64,000 nucleotides of DNA. It comes from Isoetes taiwanensis. Lineage: Eukaryota > Streptophyta > Lycopodiopsida > Isoetales > Isoetaceae. The translations under genes were made by a program, and so were the position numbers. Shown here piece after piece: positions 46,361 to 58,109 of this stretch. Below the pieces are notes generated by a model. The model saw only the letters and a program-made list of their open reading frames with translations, did no database searches and was not told the DNA's origin. The first letter of the stretch is position 1, and each line of letters starts with the position of its first letter. The DNA is taken from positions 8,190,779 through 8,254,778 of the forward strand of contig JAJEKV010000059.1 of assembly GCA_021234155.1 (NCBI GenBank), given 5' to 3'.

Positions 46361-48390
46361 CTAGTGGTAGCAAGCTTCATAGGAATCAGAAGTAATTAGA
46401 GACATCTGGTCAATCTGATCATGGATGTGCCCCACAAGTAAAAATCCGAGCTTTACTTTTATGAATATCCTTAGCTCCACTAGCATAGCACAATAAGCAA
46501 AGAGTGTTTGATTCTCGTTCTCTCTTGTAGTGTTGTCAAGTTGCAGGTAGAGCACTGGTGATAGTTGCTCTTGCTCGCACAGGACCTTATTAAGAATTGT
46601 AATTGTCAGGTTTGGGTCACCATGCAAGTTTGGATACGTAAAAAATACTTTGCACTTTAGACTTCCTTTGAAGACCATGGCTCCTACAAGGTGGACTTTA
46701 ACAAAACATTCCTCTGACACATCTTTTGGAATATTTAGGAAATGGGTAGAGTTGTCTTTTTTTAATCCATTCCATCAATTACAATACATATATTGCAATG
46801 GACGTTTGAGAGCTTTTTTTCTGTGCTTGGCCAGCTTTCTTCTCTCTGCTGCTTGTTGTTCACGATGTCTGGCAAGATTCTGTTGCACAATATCTGTAAA
46901 AGAAATCAGGTTAAAATATTATGTTTATAACAAGTGAGAGGTTGGAGAGCTTGAGCTTACTTCTTTCGACCTCTGTCTTTGCAGTTTCTCGTTGACTTTT
47001 TAATTCTGCACATCTTGAGCAAACAGACATTCTATGTCTTCTTGGAATTTTTACCAGGCCAAATTCACTCTTCCACAATCTAGTGAAGTGTGAGTAAGAG
47101 ATGTGCTGAAACTGAATGCAAGTCTCTTTGTATTCTTTGAAGACATCCTTTTTTGTAATATTGTCTGTCAGATGATACATGTTGCTATTAGGCAACTTCT
47201 CACATGTCTCTCTAAAATATTTCTCCATCCATGTCACAGCAGCCAAGGCATGCATGGTCACAACTCTCCTTGGACCACAATGATCATCAATTGCTGGATT
47301 TTTATCCAGTCTTTTGTGTATTCGAGACATTCTTGTGGACCCTAAACGGTGGACAACCATGAAGCATTTCTGGCAGACTTGTTCACGGTTAACGTAGTGC
47401 AAGAATGTGTTGTTGTTTGGTCTTACATGGTAAGCTAAGTAGGCATTCTGGTCAGCCAATGTCATTGAACTGTGGTTGTCTCTAACTGCTCGTAATTTAG
47501 CCATGTTAAATCTGTTGATGCAACCCAATGAGCAGCATTTAGTTCTCAAGAGTCTCCTCATTTTGTGTTCATCCATAAGGTTTTTTCTTCTTACAGAGGA
47601 GCATGCTCTCAAAGTAAAATCCACCTTAAATTTCTTTGAAGATTGGCTGGAGAACATATAATCTCGTTGTTCCTCATTAGTGTCTTCATCTTCTGATGAA
47701 ACTTCTACTCTAGGGGTGACTTCCTCAGTCCTGAGTGGTGTGTTTGTAGAGGAAAACAGGCCACCTGAAGTTGTTCCCGGAAAAGGCGGTAGCACAGTGT
47801 TAAATGATGGTGACGGCCCATAAGAGGTTGTGGCAGCAGCTGCTCTTGTACCGTCCTGAAAAGGAGTTCTTGCAAACATATCCTTTCTGGAATTATGCAA
47901 ATCCATGTGTCACAACCGTTGTGTGACAAGGATTACATGCTGCATCGTCCTCATTTGTAGTGAAGTCCTGGGGTGAGAAATTGTAGTGAATCTCACAGTC
48001 TTCTGTGTTCCTTGTATACTTGCACGAAGGGGGCGAAACGACAAACGGTGGGGATAGCTTGTTCTTGAGCACTCGTTATAGTGGAGCCTCTGTAGGTCCG
48101 GGGGATGGAACGAAGGGTGGTGGCAGCATGCTCCGAACTGGAGGTGATGCTTTGAAAGGAGATGCGAGTGCACTATCTAATGGACTTGGTGACGGTTGGA
48201 AGGGTGGTGGTAGTCTGTTACGTGCTGGACTCGGAGTGTCTTCGAGAAGCAATAACGATATTGTAGAGGTAGGAGTCGGAGAATGCCGGTCTTCTGAAGA
48301 AAAGGCGTTGCTCCCAAGCATTTCCTCAAAACTAGACGAGCTTGAGACAACAAAAGGTGCTGGAAGTTTGTTCACGAAGCGGTTCGTCAT
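46361..48390 (-). pseudogene. DUF7869-type transposase, copy A
   Basis: Read leftwards, a Pro/Ser-rich N-terminus from ATG 48390 has repeated PPPF-x-PSP and SPFKASPP motifs, one in-frame TAA (48076-48078) and a frame change near 47910. Then comes a 331-codon frame: FKVDFTLRACSSVRRKNLMD, CQKCFMVVHRLGSTRMSRI, RRVVTMHALAAVTWMEKYF, SNMYHLTDNITKKDVFKEY and CSRCAELKSQ. A GT-AG intron (about 46966-46897) leads to VQQNLARHREQQAAERKK. The core follows with IDGMD-x-KK (frame-broken), FVKVHLVGAMVFKGS, YLQLDNTTRENENQ, FAYCAMLVELRIF and KLGFLLVGHIHDQIDQM. The LQLDN…EN(K/E)NQ and GH-x-HDQID signatures define DUF7869, for which I infer an RNase H-like transposase. The C-terminus after DQM is lost. The gene is divergent from the methyltransferase gene. 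Confidence 0.65.
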
Positions 48391-48691
48391 CTTGACAACT
48401 GCAAAATAGTGTAGAGATTTGAGAAACTTCCTTTCTTATTCCCGAATACAAGTATTCCAGTAACAATTAAGTGAAAGGCAAACTAAAAGCTATTCGAGGA
48501 TACACTGGACTAGAACAGTAAAGCTAAACGTATTCCACTTCACATAGAATACGAGCAAGACGAAAGGGATACCTTTAAAAGGAAATAATGGCGCCCTCAG
48601 TTGCGTATTCCAGTCTCTGAGCTCAAGTCGCCAGCGCCAGCGCCTCGAATTTTATATTCAGAGACTGCATTCCGATTCGCATAAAGAAGAC
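48391..48691. promoter_or_regulatory. bidirectional intergenic region with TATTCC palindromes
   Basis: The 301 bp between the two divergent start codons. It holds several TATTCC half-sites (about 48451, 48532, 48606) and GAATAC copies, the same motif that is palindromic in the introns of the gene to the right. A TTTATATT run about 40 bp upstream of the ATG at 48692 could serve as a TATA element. Shared regulation of the two genes is inferred from the arrangement. Confidence 0.45.
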
Positions 48692-49874
48692 ATGGACAGG
48701 TGAGTAAAAAGTACAACGTACAATCATTTCTTAGTGTGTTTGTTATTCCGGAATAGGTTTTGGCTTTCACACGAAAGCCAAAGTGTATTCCAAAATACAC
48801 TTTCGGTGGTTTTTTTCTAAAGATGTTGCAAATTTAAGAAAAAGTAGCTTGTTTTTTAACACTTCTTAGACGATAAAAAACCTTTAAAGGGCTTAAATTT
48901 GTCCTGTATTAGTAAAAAAAAGTTGAATTGTTATTCCAGAATACGTTTTAGTGTTGGTTCCGTCCTCTAAATTTGGTTTTTGTCTCAAATATGTTACAGA
49001 CAAGAAGGTAGCAAAAAAACTTCTCGCAAGACAATAAAGGTAAAAATAAAGCCACACCCACAGGCAAGTGTACGCGAAACAGAAGAACCCACTGTGTATG
49101 AAAATTTTCAGACACAGTGGTTTATCACAAGGGGAACAGGAGGAAAGTACAGCACACTTACTTTCCTCCACGTTTGTGGAAGTCCTGGAGGAAAGCACTA
49201 CACTGACTCCGACTTTATTTGCATGGGAGTAATAAGAGAACTGTCTGAAGTGGCCGGAGAGTCCGGACAACAGGGAAGGATTTCGTTTAAGACCACCCAA
49301 GGATATATTATTATGGACCAGGGCTATTTTAGGCTTGGTAGAGTGACACCTCCAGCTTTGTACAAATACATGACGCATTACATAAACAAGCTGAGGTTGT
49401 GGGAAATTATACACAGAGTGCAATCCACACAAAGCGAGGATTTTGCACACAGCGCATCCGAAGATGAGATAGTGGAGGAGGACAGTCAAGGTGATGGCTC
49501 CAGTCAGGAAGAAGAGGACGGAAGTCCCAAAGACATCGAGGAGCATCGAGATTTGAGCCGGGCCAAGAGGCAATCAATGCGGCAAAAGAACCTAAGAAAC
49601 GCAAAGTGCAGGAGATTGTAGTACAGGAAATCCCTGAGGAGCAGCCAAAGAAGAAGAAGGAAAAGGGCAAGGCACCCGGGGTGGCCATTAAGGAAAAGAA
49701 GGTGGACAAGACCTCGGAGAGGATGGAAGAAATAAACCAAAAGAAATATATGCAAGGTGTAATTTACTTGCCAGTAACTTCCATGAGGTTGCCACCAAAA
49801 ATGCGATGGTGAACGCCCCCTTGTGTCTAAAAAATATATGCTCGACCACTTAAGGAACCCGAAGGATAGAATAA

Positions 49875-49884
49875 GGAGCAACCC
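49875..49884 (+). repeat. 10-bp target duplication of MITE (left)
   Basis: GGAGCAACCC here and at 50430-50439. Confidence 0.85.
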
Positions 49885-50429
49885 GGGGATAGGTTCAATC
49901 AGATAATGCTTTATAATGTCACGTATTTTTCGCTTGATACGGCACAAATTTGACGCTTAATACGTCAAAAATATCGTCCCAAAAAATTTCCTGTCGAAAA
50001 AATTTCGCGTAAAGCGAAAACCTTCTCGCTTAAACTTTTACGAAACTTTTTCGTGAAAACCTTCCGGTTTAAAACTTAAAAAAAAAAAAACTTTGTTTTA
50101 AACCGGGTTTAAACTACGCTGGCTTTTTAGTTTCGCTGCAGAAGTTTAAATTAAGGTTTCGCTTTACGCTGAAAAAGTTTCGCGTAGTTTAAATGGAAGG
50201 TTTCGCTTACGCCGAAAGTTTTTGAATTTTCGCAGCGTGTTTAAATCGGAAGGTTTTCACTTCGCTGAAAAAAAAGTTCAGTTTAAACAGTAAAGGTTTC
50301 GCTTTACGCCAAATTTTTTTTTCCTACCAGGTATAAAAATCACGAAAAATACGATTTTTTCCCAAAAATACGTATTTTTGGACTTTATACGTCTGAAAAA
50401 ATAATTTCATACGTACAGAACCTATCCCT
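49885..50429. mobile_element. 545-bp MULE-like MITE
   Basis: It starts GGGGATAGGTTC and ends GAACCTATCCCT, an 11-bp terminal inverted repeat, and is flanked by the 10-bp duplication GGAGCAACCC. A duplication of 9-10 bp is typical of Mutator-like elements. The interior is non-coding, with recurrent TTTCGC-TTACGC and TTTAAAC motifs and inverted ATACG segments. It interrupts an accessory exon of the methyltransferase gene. Confidence 0.85.
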
Positions 50430-50739
50430 GGAGCAACCCCAATGCCCACGTTGCTCCAATGTCGTTCTTGTTGACAGATCCCAATGTATGGACCCCAAGG
50501 ACTATGACAGGGAAAATGCAGACACTTATATGCACTATATCCTTGGGGGGAACCACAGTTTCAAAGCAAGGAGGCAGTTGTACAAGGAGAAAAACAACCC
50601 GAGATATCTCTCTGTGCTCGGCGATGTTTACTGCAGCTTGACAGATGAAGAATCGAAGATCGTTGCTAACATGCACAATGCTGACAACGAATATAAGCTT
50701 AAAATGAGCTTCGTGGACAAAATCAGTTTTATGCACAGG

Positions 50740-53700
50740 GAATGCCACGGTTCTATTGCGATAGCAATAGAACCGACATTCCTTGGATGGGGACGTCTCC
50801 TTTTTTGCACTCTCTATTTATTCAGCCTCTTTTTCATTTTTTCGTCATCGGCGTTCTCTTGAGCTAGTTTTCTTCTTCTTCTCTATCCTACCAGTTTCGT
50901 TACCCTACCAGAATTTTGCCTCTCTTCAACCTACCAGACTTTCTAGCCTCGCCTATCCACTTGATTGCCGTTTGCTTGGATATGGAGACATGGTTTCGAC
51001 ATAAGCCCCAAGGCCGGTCTTAATTTGTTTTTGGTGACATCTTCTGGGTGTATCTGTTTACTTCCTTTCCCTCCTTCAATGGGCACAAGATAAGGCGTCA
51101 CAGATGCAGTCCGGGATTGTTCAGGCGGGCCTGGGTCTTTTCAGGTCCGTTTTTGCCTTATCTGATTTTTTTGTTCGAATTGGGGTTTGTACCCGTTTGG
51201 ATGCAAAGCTTCTTATCTTGCTGGATGAGTGCATGTTCATGGCGTCCTGGGTTTTCGAGGCATCTGGATCTTCTCTGACCCACTCGGTCTGAGGCCCGGA
51301 GGTCAGATGTTGATGTTCCTTTTTTCTTTGATGGCAATACTGAAGGGAAACCTTCTGCTTATGGTCATCTCCCGGGAGATTTACGATGCTACTAGGGTAA
51401 GACCTTTCCATTTTCTTTGCATATATTTGCAACAGCTCAGCAGCTTGTTTGCCCCAAATTGCATCATTTGATGGTACGGTGAGTCGGTGGTGTTTTCTTC
51501 TTACTAGATATGGTTTTATTAATCTTACATTGGAGACCGATCTATTACATCTATTATCAGGCCGTTACATCTGTTACCAGGCTCATCATACTCAAGATCT
51601 ACTAGTTCCACCAACCTCATCTTCTTATGGTTGTGCCTTAGTTATGGTTTGTCTGCAGGATCCAAGCTCAGAGGAGCGTTTGGTTGAGAGGCGCAGGGGA
51701 CTATTTTGTTTCAGCCTTCTTGCAGTTGCAGTATTTTACAGAGGTTTCAGATCCATTTTTATCTTGTAGACACCATTTTGGTAGGCCTTTTCTTCCTTAT
51801 TCTTAGGCTTAGGCGACCCTGGTTCAGGTCTGTAGCCTCTGCGTTAGTTATTTTGGATTCATCTTTACTGTTCATGATTCTATTCTTCCTCTTTGCTCTA
51901 GTTTTGACAGATGATAAAGCTTGAATTCTTAATATATCCTACTGGATCTATGTTGCCTTATCATATCCTTCTCTTGGATCCATTATGGATAGTTTTACTG
52001 CTTTATTTATTTTGGCTAATTGTCTTCTTGCCCATTTCGATGCCACAGATTCTTTAGACCTTACTCTTTGATTTCTCTTGCTTTTCTCCTTTGATTATCC
52101 AGTTCTGAATCATGGTCTCTTTTGGGCATTTGAAGTTTAAGGTCAGTTTTAATGTCTTGTCTTATGTTTTAATATGGCAAAGAATATTTAAGACATGGCT
52201 GGCTTTTGCCGCCTCTGTGCATTTCTAGCATGATATGTTTAACGGTTAAAGCTTCTTTGTTCGATCTGCTCCCTCTGAATTTGTTTCATGTGTCCTTTGT
52301 TTCATGTTTCCTTTGTTCGACTTTGCTCAATTTAATAGTGGATTCCAGGTCTACATCGCTCATATATAGTTTTTTGTTCTGAGTTCGTCATATTTTTGGA
52401 CTGTTTGAATGTGGTAGTTTTCCTGTAAAGTTTGCTTTCTGCATTGCCACAACCACTAGCTTTGGTGGACTCATAGTCCATGCATCCTTGCCGTAGCTTT
52501 CCAAGGGTACCAGCCAGCTTAGATAGAAGGGAGGCTTATCATGGGTTTTTTCAGGTGTCAAATACAAGGCTACATCCCAGGGCTGACAGTGGGTGTCCAG
52601 TAAATTTATTGATCTTATATTGCAGGTGCCGTACACTGGTTTGGCATTTTTCTATATGGTTTACCTATGTCTTGGTCTATTGCATTCAATCCGATCCTTT
52701 AAATCGGTGGCGTTTTAATTCAGTCAGGGCGGGCTTCTCTCTTTAGTCCCTTTAAGATTACATTTGTGGCTCAAGGAGCATCGAAATTCAAATTGGTTTG
52801 CCGTAAATGTAATGCATTGCGGTTTTTTGCATGGACTTAGATCGATTTGGTAAAGTAATGGCGTTGAGATTATCAGTTTACTTTGTGACAATGCTGCCAT
52901 GCACCAACTTATAATTTGTTCTATACTTTGTTTTCATTCTATTCCTGCCGCCGTGCCTTTATTATAGTCAGTTTTTTATTGCACTCCGGCATACCTTATC
53001 AAAGCGCATAATATCTCTCATAAAATCGAGCTTGTTCTTTATGAACTTGTCTATTTTTTGCACATTTGTCTTTTGGATATGATTGTCTTTTGGATGAGAC
53101 TTTAAATGCACGTGTCTTTAGGTCTTTATCATTTTGCTTGCATATCGTTTTTATGGCCTTAAATGTTTGCCGTAAAGTTGGTTATCGATTTGCATTTCAT
53201 CCTTTTATGGCCTTAAATGAGATCGTGTCTTTCGGTGGGTCTTTATCAATTTGCATTTCTTTTTATTGACTCTAACGTTGCTTATCTTTGTGGTCTTTAT
53301 TAATTTGTATCTTATTCTTTTATCCATGAAGGATGTTTTAGGGGCAGAGCTTGTCGATGGGAGTAGAGCCAGTACGCTCACGGTCATGCCCATTTGGTTG
53401 CTCCGTTGCGGGCTTCAGACCAATGGTAGCACCCCCGATATTGTGGTGGTCACCTTTTCTCCCCTTTTTTACTTTCTTAAACTATGGCCATCTATTTTTA
53501 ACATACCCGTTTTTGTCCCTCTATGTTTGCAATTGACATGTGTTGTTTGGCTCTGGATACGAATGTTACTATCAACACGCCAACTCCGCGACTTCTGATG
53601 ATGGGTATCAAAGTTTTGGTTCCGGTGGTGGTTATTCGATATGGTACATTGGCCACATTGGTTCTCTTGATGCCGTGGCCCAGTTGTTGGTCCGTTATTT

Positions 53701-56423
53701 CAGTAAGCAATTAGCATTATTTTTTTTTGGTCTCCTTATTCGTTTGCATTGTTTCTCTATAATAATTTTTGCCATTGTTCTTGCATGAAATTGATCTTTA
53801 TATCTCTTTGGCATATTTGGTCTTTACTCATGCACCATAAATTGTAGATTTTAGATAGGAGCATTCCCTTTTTAGTTTTTGGGGCATGCATTCAGGTTTG
53901 TGGTACATCTTTGCCTCATTTGAGCATTGGCCCATATTAGACGTTGTTGTTCCAATCATCACACATTTTAGTTCCATTGATTTATTCATAAATGTGTTTG
54001 GTCTATTTCTTGCATTCTTGACCATTAGAGTTTGGATGCATGGGCCTTTTGATTTTTAGTGGTGTAGTCATGCTCCGTCCCTATTGTGGCTTTGGACTAT
54101 GATAACGTTGAGAATCATTTTTTACGATGGGCATGTTTGATGGGCGTGTTTGATTTGATGGTCGCATTTGTTCATTTTTAGTACAGTTACATGTTAGAGT
54201 TGTAGGGTGTTTATCGGTTCATTAGGTCATACTTCAGGTGTCGTGACAGAGACGAGCCCATCTTAGCAAGGTAAAGACATGATACTGGTCTTCTGAACAT
54301 ATTGTTCTTTTCTTTCATTTATATGTCTATTTTTCCATTTCTATTTATATTGATCAAGTCTGGTCTTATACGTTTCACCTAACATCTCTTAGTCCTTTTT
54401 GCTCTCGTTATCCTCTCATTTAAGCAGTTCGCTCTATACTCCCCTCATTCTTGATGGCTCCATTTGACTTATGTTGATGTCTAGTCGGGTCGGCATCATT
54501 CTTGTTTCTTTCTCTGGTGACTAGTTTCTATTGAAAGATATTAGTTCGCACTCCTTTTCATTCTTGTTGGTGCTTTATTCCATTATTTGCATCGGCTTCC
54601 TCTCATCATTATCAATTCCAGAATATCCGTTCTTGATGGAGTACTCTTTAGCTTAGTCCTTTTCTGTCAATTGTTCTTTAACTCTAGCTTACTCCACTTT
54701 GTTGTGTGATATCATCATTCCTGTTAATTTGGATTTTTGTGAACTTGTTTGTTATATTGTCCATCCGCTCACCTCTGCTTTATTAATCTTAGATTGGTTT
54801 TAGCCTCCTTTAGTCGACTTTTCCCATATTTCCTGGTTTCTAAGTTCTTTGGGCCTTTATTTTCGGTGTTCGTCGATAGAACCCTTTTTTGCTCTATGAT
54901 CTTGTTGGTCTTTATTGGCATCTTCGTTTCTTTTGAACCACTTGCTTTGCTTTTTCCATTGAGTTTTTTGCTACATTGCTCCATGTTGTTTCCACATTCT
55001 ATGCTTTCGAATGCGAGTGGTTTATTTGCTTCTTAGCTTTTGGTACCCTTGGTCACTTCACCTATATCTATGCTTCATCCTTTTTTGAGTTGCTACATTG
55101 CCACGGTCCCCTTTTTTATCACAGAAAGTTCCTTTGGTCTCAGTCACTCCATTTTTCCTATTAGCTCTGTTTACTCCTTAATTTTTTGTCATTTCATTTG
55201 CTCCATTTGCACTTTCATCTTGCCTTCTTTGTACCATTCCCTTAAGCTAGTCCTTCAAACTCCATCGTCTTCATTTGACTCTTTACCATGTTTTATGAGC
55301 TCTCTTTAGATTTTTGGTACCATGGTTTCAATTTTCCATTTTCCTGCCTAGTTCTCTTCTTGCATTTGCTAACCCTATGCTTTTGTTACGTTTCCAACCC
55401 ATTGTCCCTGTGGCCTAGTTGCTCAAACTTTTCCAGGATTTCTAATTTTCAAGTACCTTATGCCTTTATTTCCAGTTGTTCAAGTTTGACTATAGATTTC
55501 TTTGTTTTTTAGGCGTTTTTACTTTTGTCATTTAGGTACTCCTTTGCCCCCTTTTATCCAGTTTTTATGGTTTTGTGTTTTTCGCTTTGACCCTTTGTTG
55601 CCTCCGTTTTTAGATTTGTTATGCTTGCTCCATAGTCTTATTAGCTTCATCTGTGCATTCTGTTTCATTCTGTTTCAGTGATTCTTGTGGACTCATTTCT
55701 CCATGTCTTTATTCCACATTTTCAATCTATTCTATTAGAGTCGACTTGCTCCGTTATGGGTTGTCATTATGGGTTGTTGCGCTCCTCTTTGCTATATGCT
55801 CCCCTTTATCTCAGCAGCTCCATTTGATGGCATTTCTATATTCGGTTCTGCATGCACTGTTCCCTTCATTGATTTCCCTTGGCTATTCTTTTGTTTGACA
55901 TTACTCCTTTAGTTGCATCGGTTCCCTCTTGATTTCGTTATCTTCTTGCTCTTTGTCTATTGCTAGTCCGGTTGGTTCGGATTTATGTATCTTTGTTGGT
56001 GTAGTATGTAATTGGTGCATTAGTCATTTGCCATCGTTACTCGGTTGATGTCGTCATGTTCATGGCTCTCTTTGCTTCTGTTCCATGAATTCCTTTCCTC
56101 AACTTTTACTGCACTTTTCCATCTTCTCCTTCATCTTTATGTTCCTCTTCCATCTTTCACGACATTGTTTCGTTGTGTCCTTTCTCCTTTGTCTAGGTTC
56201 ATCCTCTATGTACCCTCAGGCTTTGTGGCCCTCCCTCATTTGCCAGGTTTTCCATCAGCCTTATCTGTGCATTCTGTTTCTTTTATTCAAGTGACCTTTA
56301 TAGTCTCATTTCTCCTTTCCTTTCGAATAGTTTTCATTCTGGCTTCTTTTCTTTCTTTGTCTAGGTTGAGATTTGTTCCTCTTCTATCGGCCGACATATA
56401 TGTTGTCATAGGACCCATCCTAG
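50740..56423 (+). mobile_element. 5.7-kb insertion A in methyltransferase gene
   Basis: It starts GAATGCCACGGTTCTATTGC, a 43-bp foldback (50739-50781), and ends CATAGGACCCATCCTAG. The first 158 bp and last 35 bp are repeated at the ends of insertion B, which follows directly. The plus strand is T-rich, with short frames only and no recognised protein. No GT at the left end and no target duplication is seen. Exon sequence on either side of A+B is in frame. Confidence 0.7.
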
Positions 56424-58109
56424 GAATGCCACGGTTCTATTGCGATAGCAATAGAACCGACATTCCTTGGATGGGGACGTCTCCTTTTTTGCACTCTCTA
56501 TTTATTCAGCCTCTTTTTCATTTTTTCGTCATCGACGTTCTCTTGAGCTAGTTTTCTTCTTCTTCTCTATCCTACCAGTTTCCCTCACCCTCCCTCCCTT
56601 GATGGCTTGTCTGCATCTAATTTTATCCGCATTTCATTTTCTCTTTACCCCTTAACATTCCATGACCATCTCTGTCTACGTTTTCATATTTTTGGGGGCA
56701 CTTTGCAGCATCTAGACCCTCCGTGGTTTCGTTTCAATGTTTTAAGTTTCTCGGTGTGGCACTTTAGCCTCTGAAGCCTACTCATTATCTCGTTCTTCTT
56801 GGAGTCTGTCAAAATTTCTGTACTTTTCAGGTCACCCTGCAGCCCTCGATATCCTCTGCTTTCTGTGTGGCTCTGTAGCTTCCATGACTTCTTACCATTT
56901 CATTCTTTCTCGGCATGGTTGTGGCCTCTGTGACTTTATTTCTTGTTCATTTTCTCTCGGACAGTATCTATTATTCATTTTCACGGGCGTGTGGTTCCGT
57001 CTATGTTGTGGCTCGGTGGTCATCAGCTTTGTCTGCGTAGTTTCTTTTTCTTGGCGTGGCGCTGTAGCCTCCGAATAAGTATTGTCTATTCATTTTCTCC
57101 TCGGCGTGGCGCTGTAGCCTCCGAGGCAGCACTAATCGGATATTCTTTTATGCGATGGCTCGCAGATGGTTCCCGATTGGTCGGCTGTTGTTTGTTCCTC
57201 GGTGTGGCCCTGGAGCCTCCGAGTGCTATTATGTTCTTGATATTTTGGGTTTGGCACGTGCCTATGCCATGACTTCTTACCATTTCATTCTTTCTCGGCA
57301 TGGTTGTGGCCTCTGTGACTTTATTTCTTGTTCATTTTCTTTCGGACAGTATCTATTATTCATTTTCACAGGCGTGTGGTTCCGTCTATGTTGTGGCTCT
57401 GTGGTCATCAGCTTTGTCTGCATAGTTTCTTTTTCTCGGCGTGGCGCTGTAGCCTCCGAATAAGTATTGTCTATTCATTTTCTCCTCGGCGTGGCGCTGT
57501 AGCCTCCGAGGCAGCACTAATCGGATATTCTTTTATGCGATGGCTCGCAGATGGTTCCCGATTGGTCGGCTGTTGTTTGTTCCTCGGTGTGGCCCTGGAG
57601 CCTCCGAGTGCTATTATGTTCTTGATATTTTGGGTTTTGGCACGTGCCTATGCCTTCTGACTTTTTAACGGGTCATTCTCTTTTTTAGACTTTTCATTGC
57701 AGGTTAGTTTCTTGCAATTCTCTCAGTTGTCAGCACCATCATGTGATACATCAACTCATTTCTCGGTGGACATATGCTAGCAACACCCTTCGAAAGCGTT
57801 GGCGACTGTCTCTTATTAAGGTTTTCCTTAAAAACTCGAAAGGGCGAGGTTGTTCATCCCCATGAGAAGCGTTTGCCAGTTTTCTCACCTTTGCATAGAC
57901 CAAACAGCGGATAAATCATCTTTTATCTTGTATTTCCTATTTTTCTCGTGCTCTCGATGATTATCTAATTTCGGGGCATTCAAATTTCAAGTCTTTCAAA
58001 AGTTCTACTCCAGTAGGGGTATCAATTTTGTACTCAATGATTTTACAAAGCTCAATGAGAACACCACTTCACTTGGCCGACATATATGTTGTCATAGGAC
58101 CCATCCTAG
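56424..58109 (+). mobile_element. 1.7-kb insertion B, tandem relative of A
   Basis: It shares the 158-bp left end with A (56424-56581 against 50740-50897, one mismatch seen) and the 35-bp right end (58075-58109 against 56389-56423). The interior differs. It contains a 385-bp tandem duplication and many TGGCGCTGTAGCCTCCGAG-like short repeats. The ACATATATGT palindrome and the TAGGACCCATCCTA stem sit at the right end of both. Confidence 0.7.
56884..57653 (+). repeat. 385-bp tandem duplication inside insertion B
   Basis: 56884-57268 is repeated at 57269-57653 with few changes, both beginning ATGACTTCTTACCATTTCAT. Confidence 0.85.

Larger units (their letters stand above)
48692..50739 (+). pseudogene. 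5' accessory exons of the methyltransferase gene
   Basis: A tiny first exon (48692-48699, ATGGACAG) splices by GT-AG to 49000, giving MDRQEGSKKTSRKTIKV. An ordered region follows (QTQWFITRGTGGKYSTLTF, HYTDSDFICMGVIREL, GYIIMDQGYFRLGRVTPPAL), then an acidic stretch. A frame change near 49.54 kb (or a 50-bp GT-AG intron) leads to AAKEPKKRKVQEIVV, containing the PKKRKV nuclear-localisation consensus, and a Lys-rich segment. A further change gives CHQKCDGERPLVSKKY. After the MITE comes QCPRCSNVVLVDRSQC, a zinc-ribbon-like pair, and then YLSVLGDVYCSLTDEESKIV to 50739. The protein continues at 58110 in the same frame. The function of these domains is unknown. Confidence 0.5.

Noticed and set aside
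48005-48409. Gly-rich 134-codon plus-strand frame
   Set aside because: Antisense of the Pro/Ser-rich N-terminus of the DUF7869 transposase, whose repeated PPPF motifs make better sense.
50740-58109. A single large intron of the methyltransferase gene
   Set aside because: The right end is AG, but the left end (CAGG/GAATGCC) has no GT or GC donor at the frame-correct position, and both internal ends are repeated, which fits insertion. Splicing was not tested.
50740-58109. Canonical Helitrons because of the CTAG 3' ends with nearby palindromes
   Set aside because: The 5' end is not TC, the insertion is not between A and T, and no RepHel protein is present. Kept only as an alternative.
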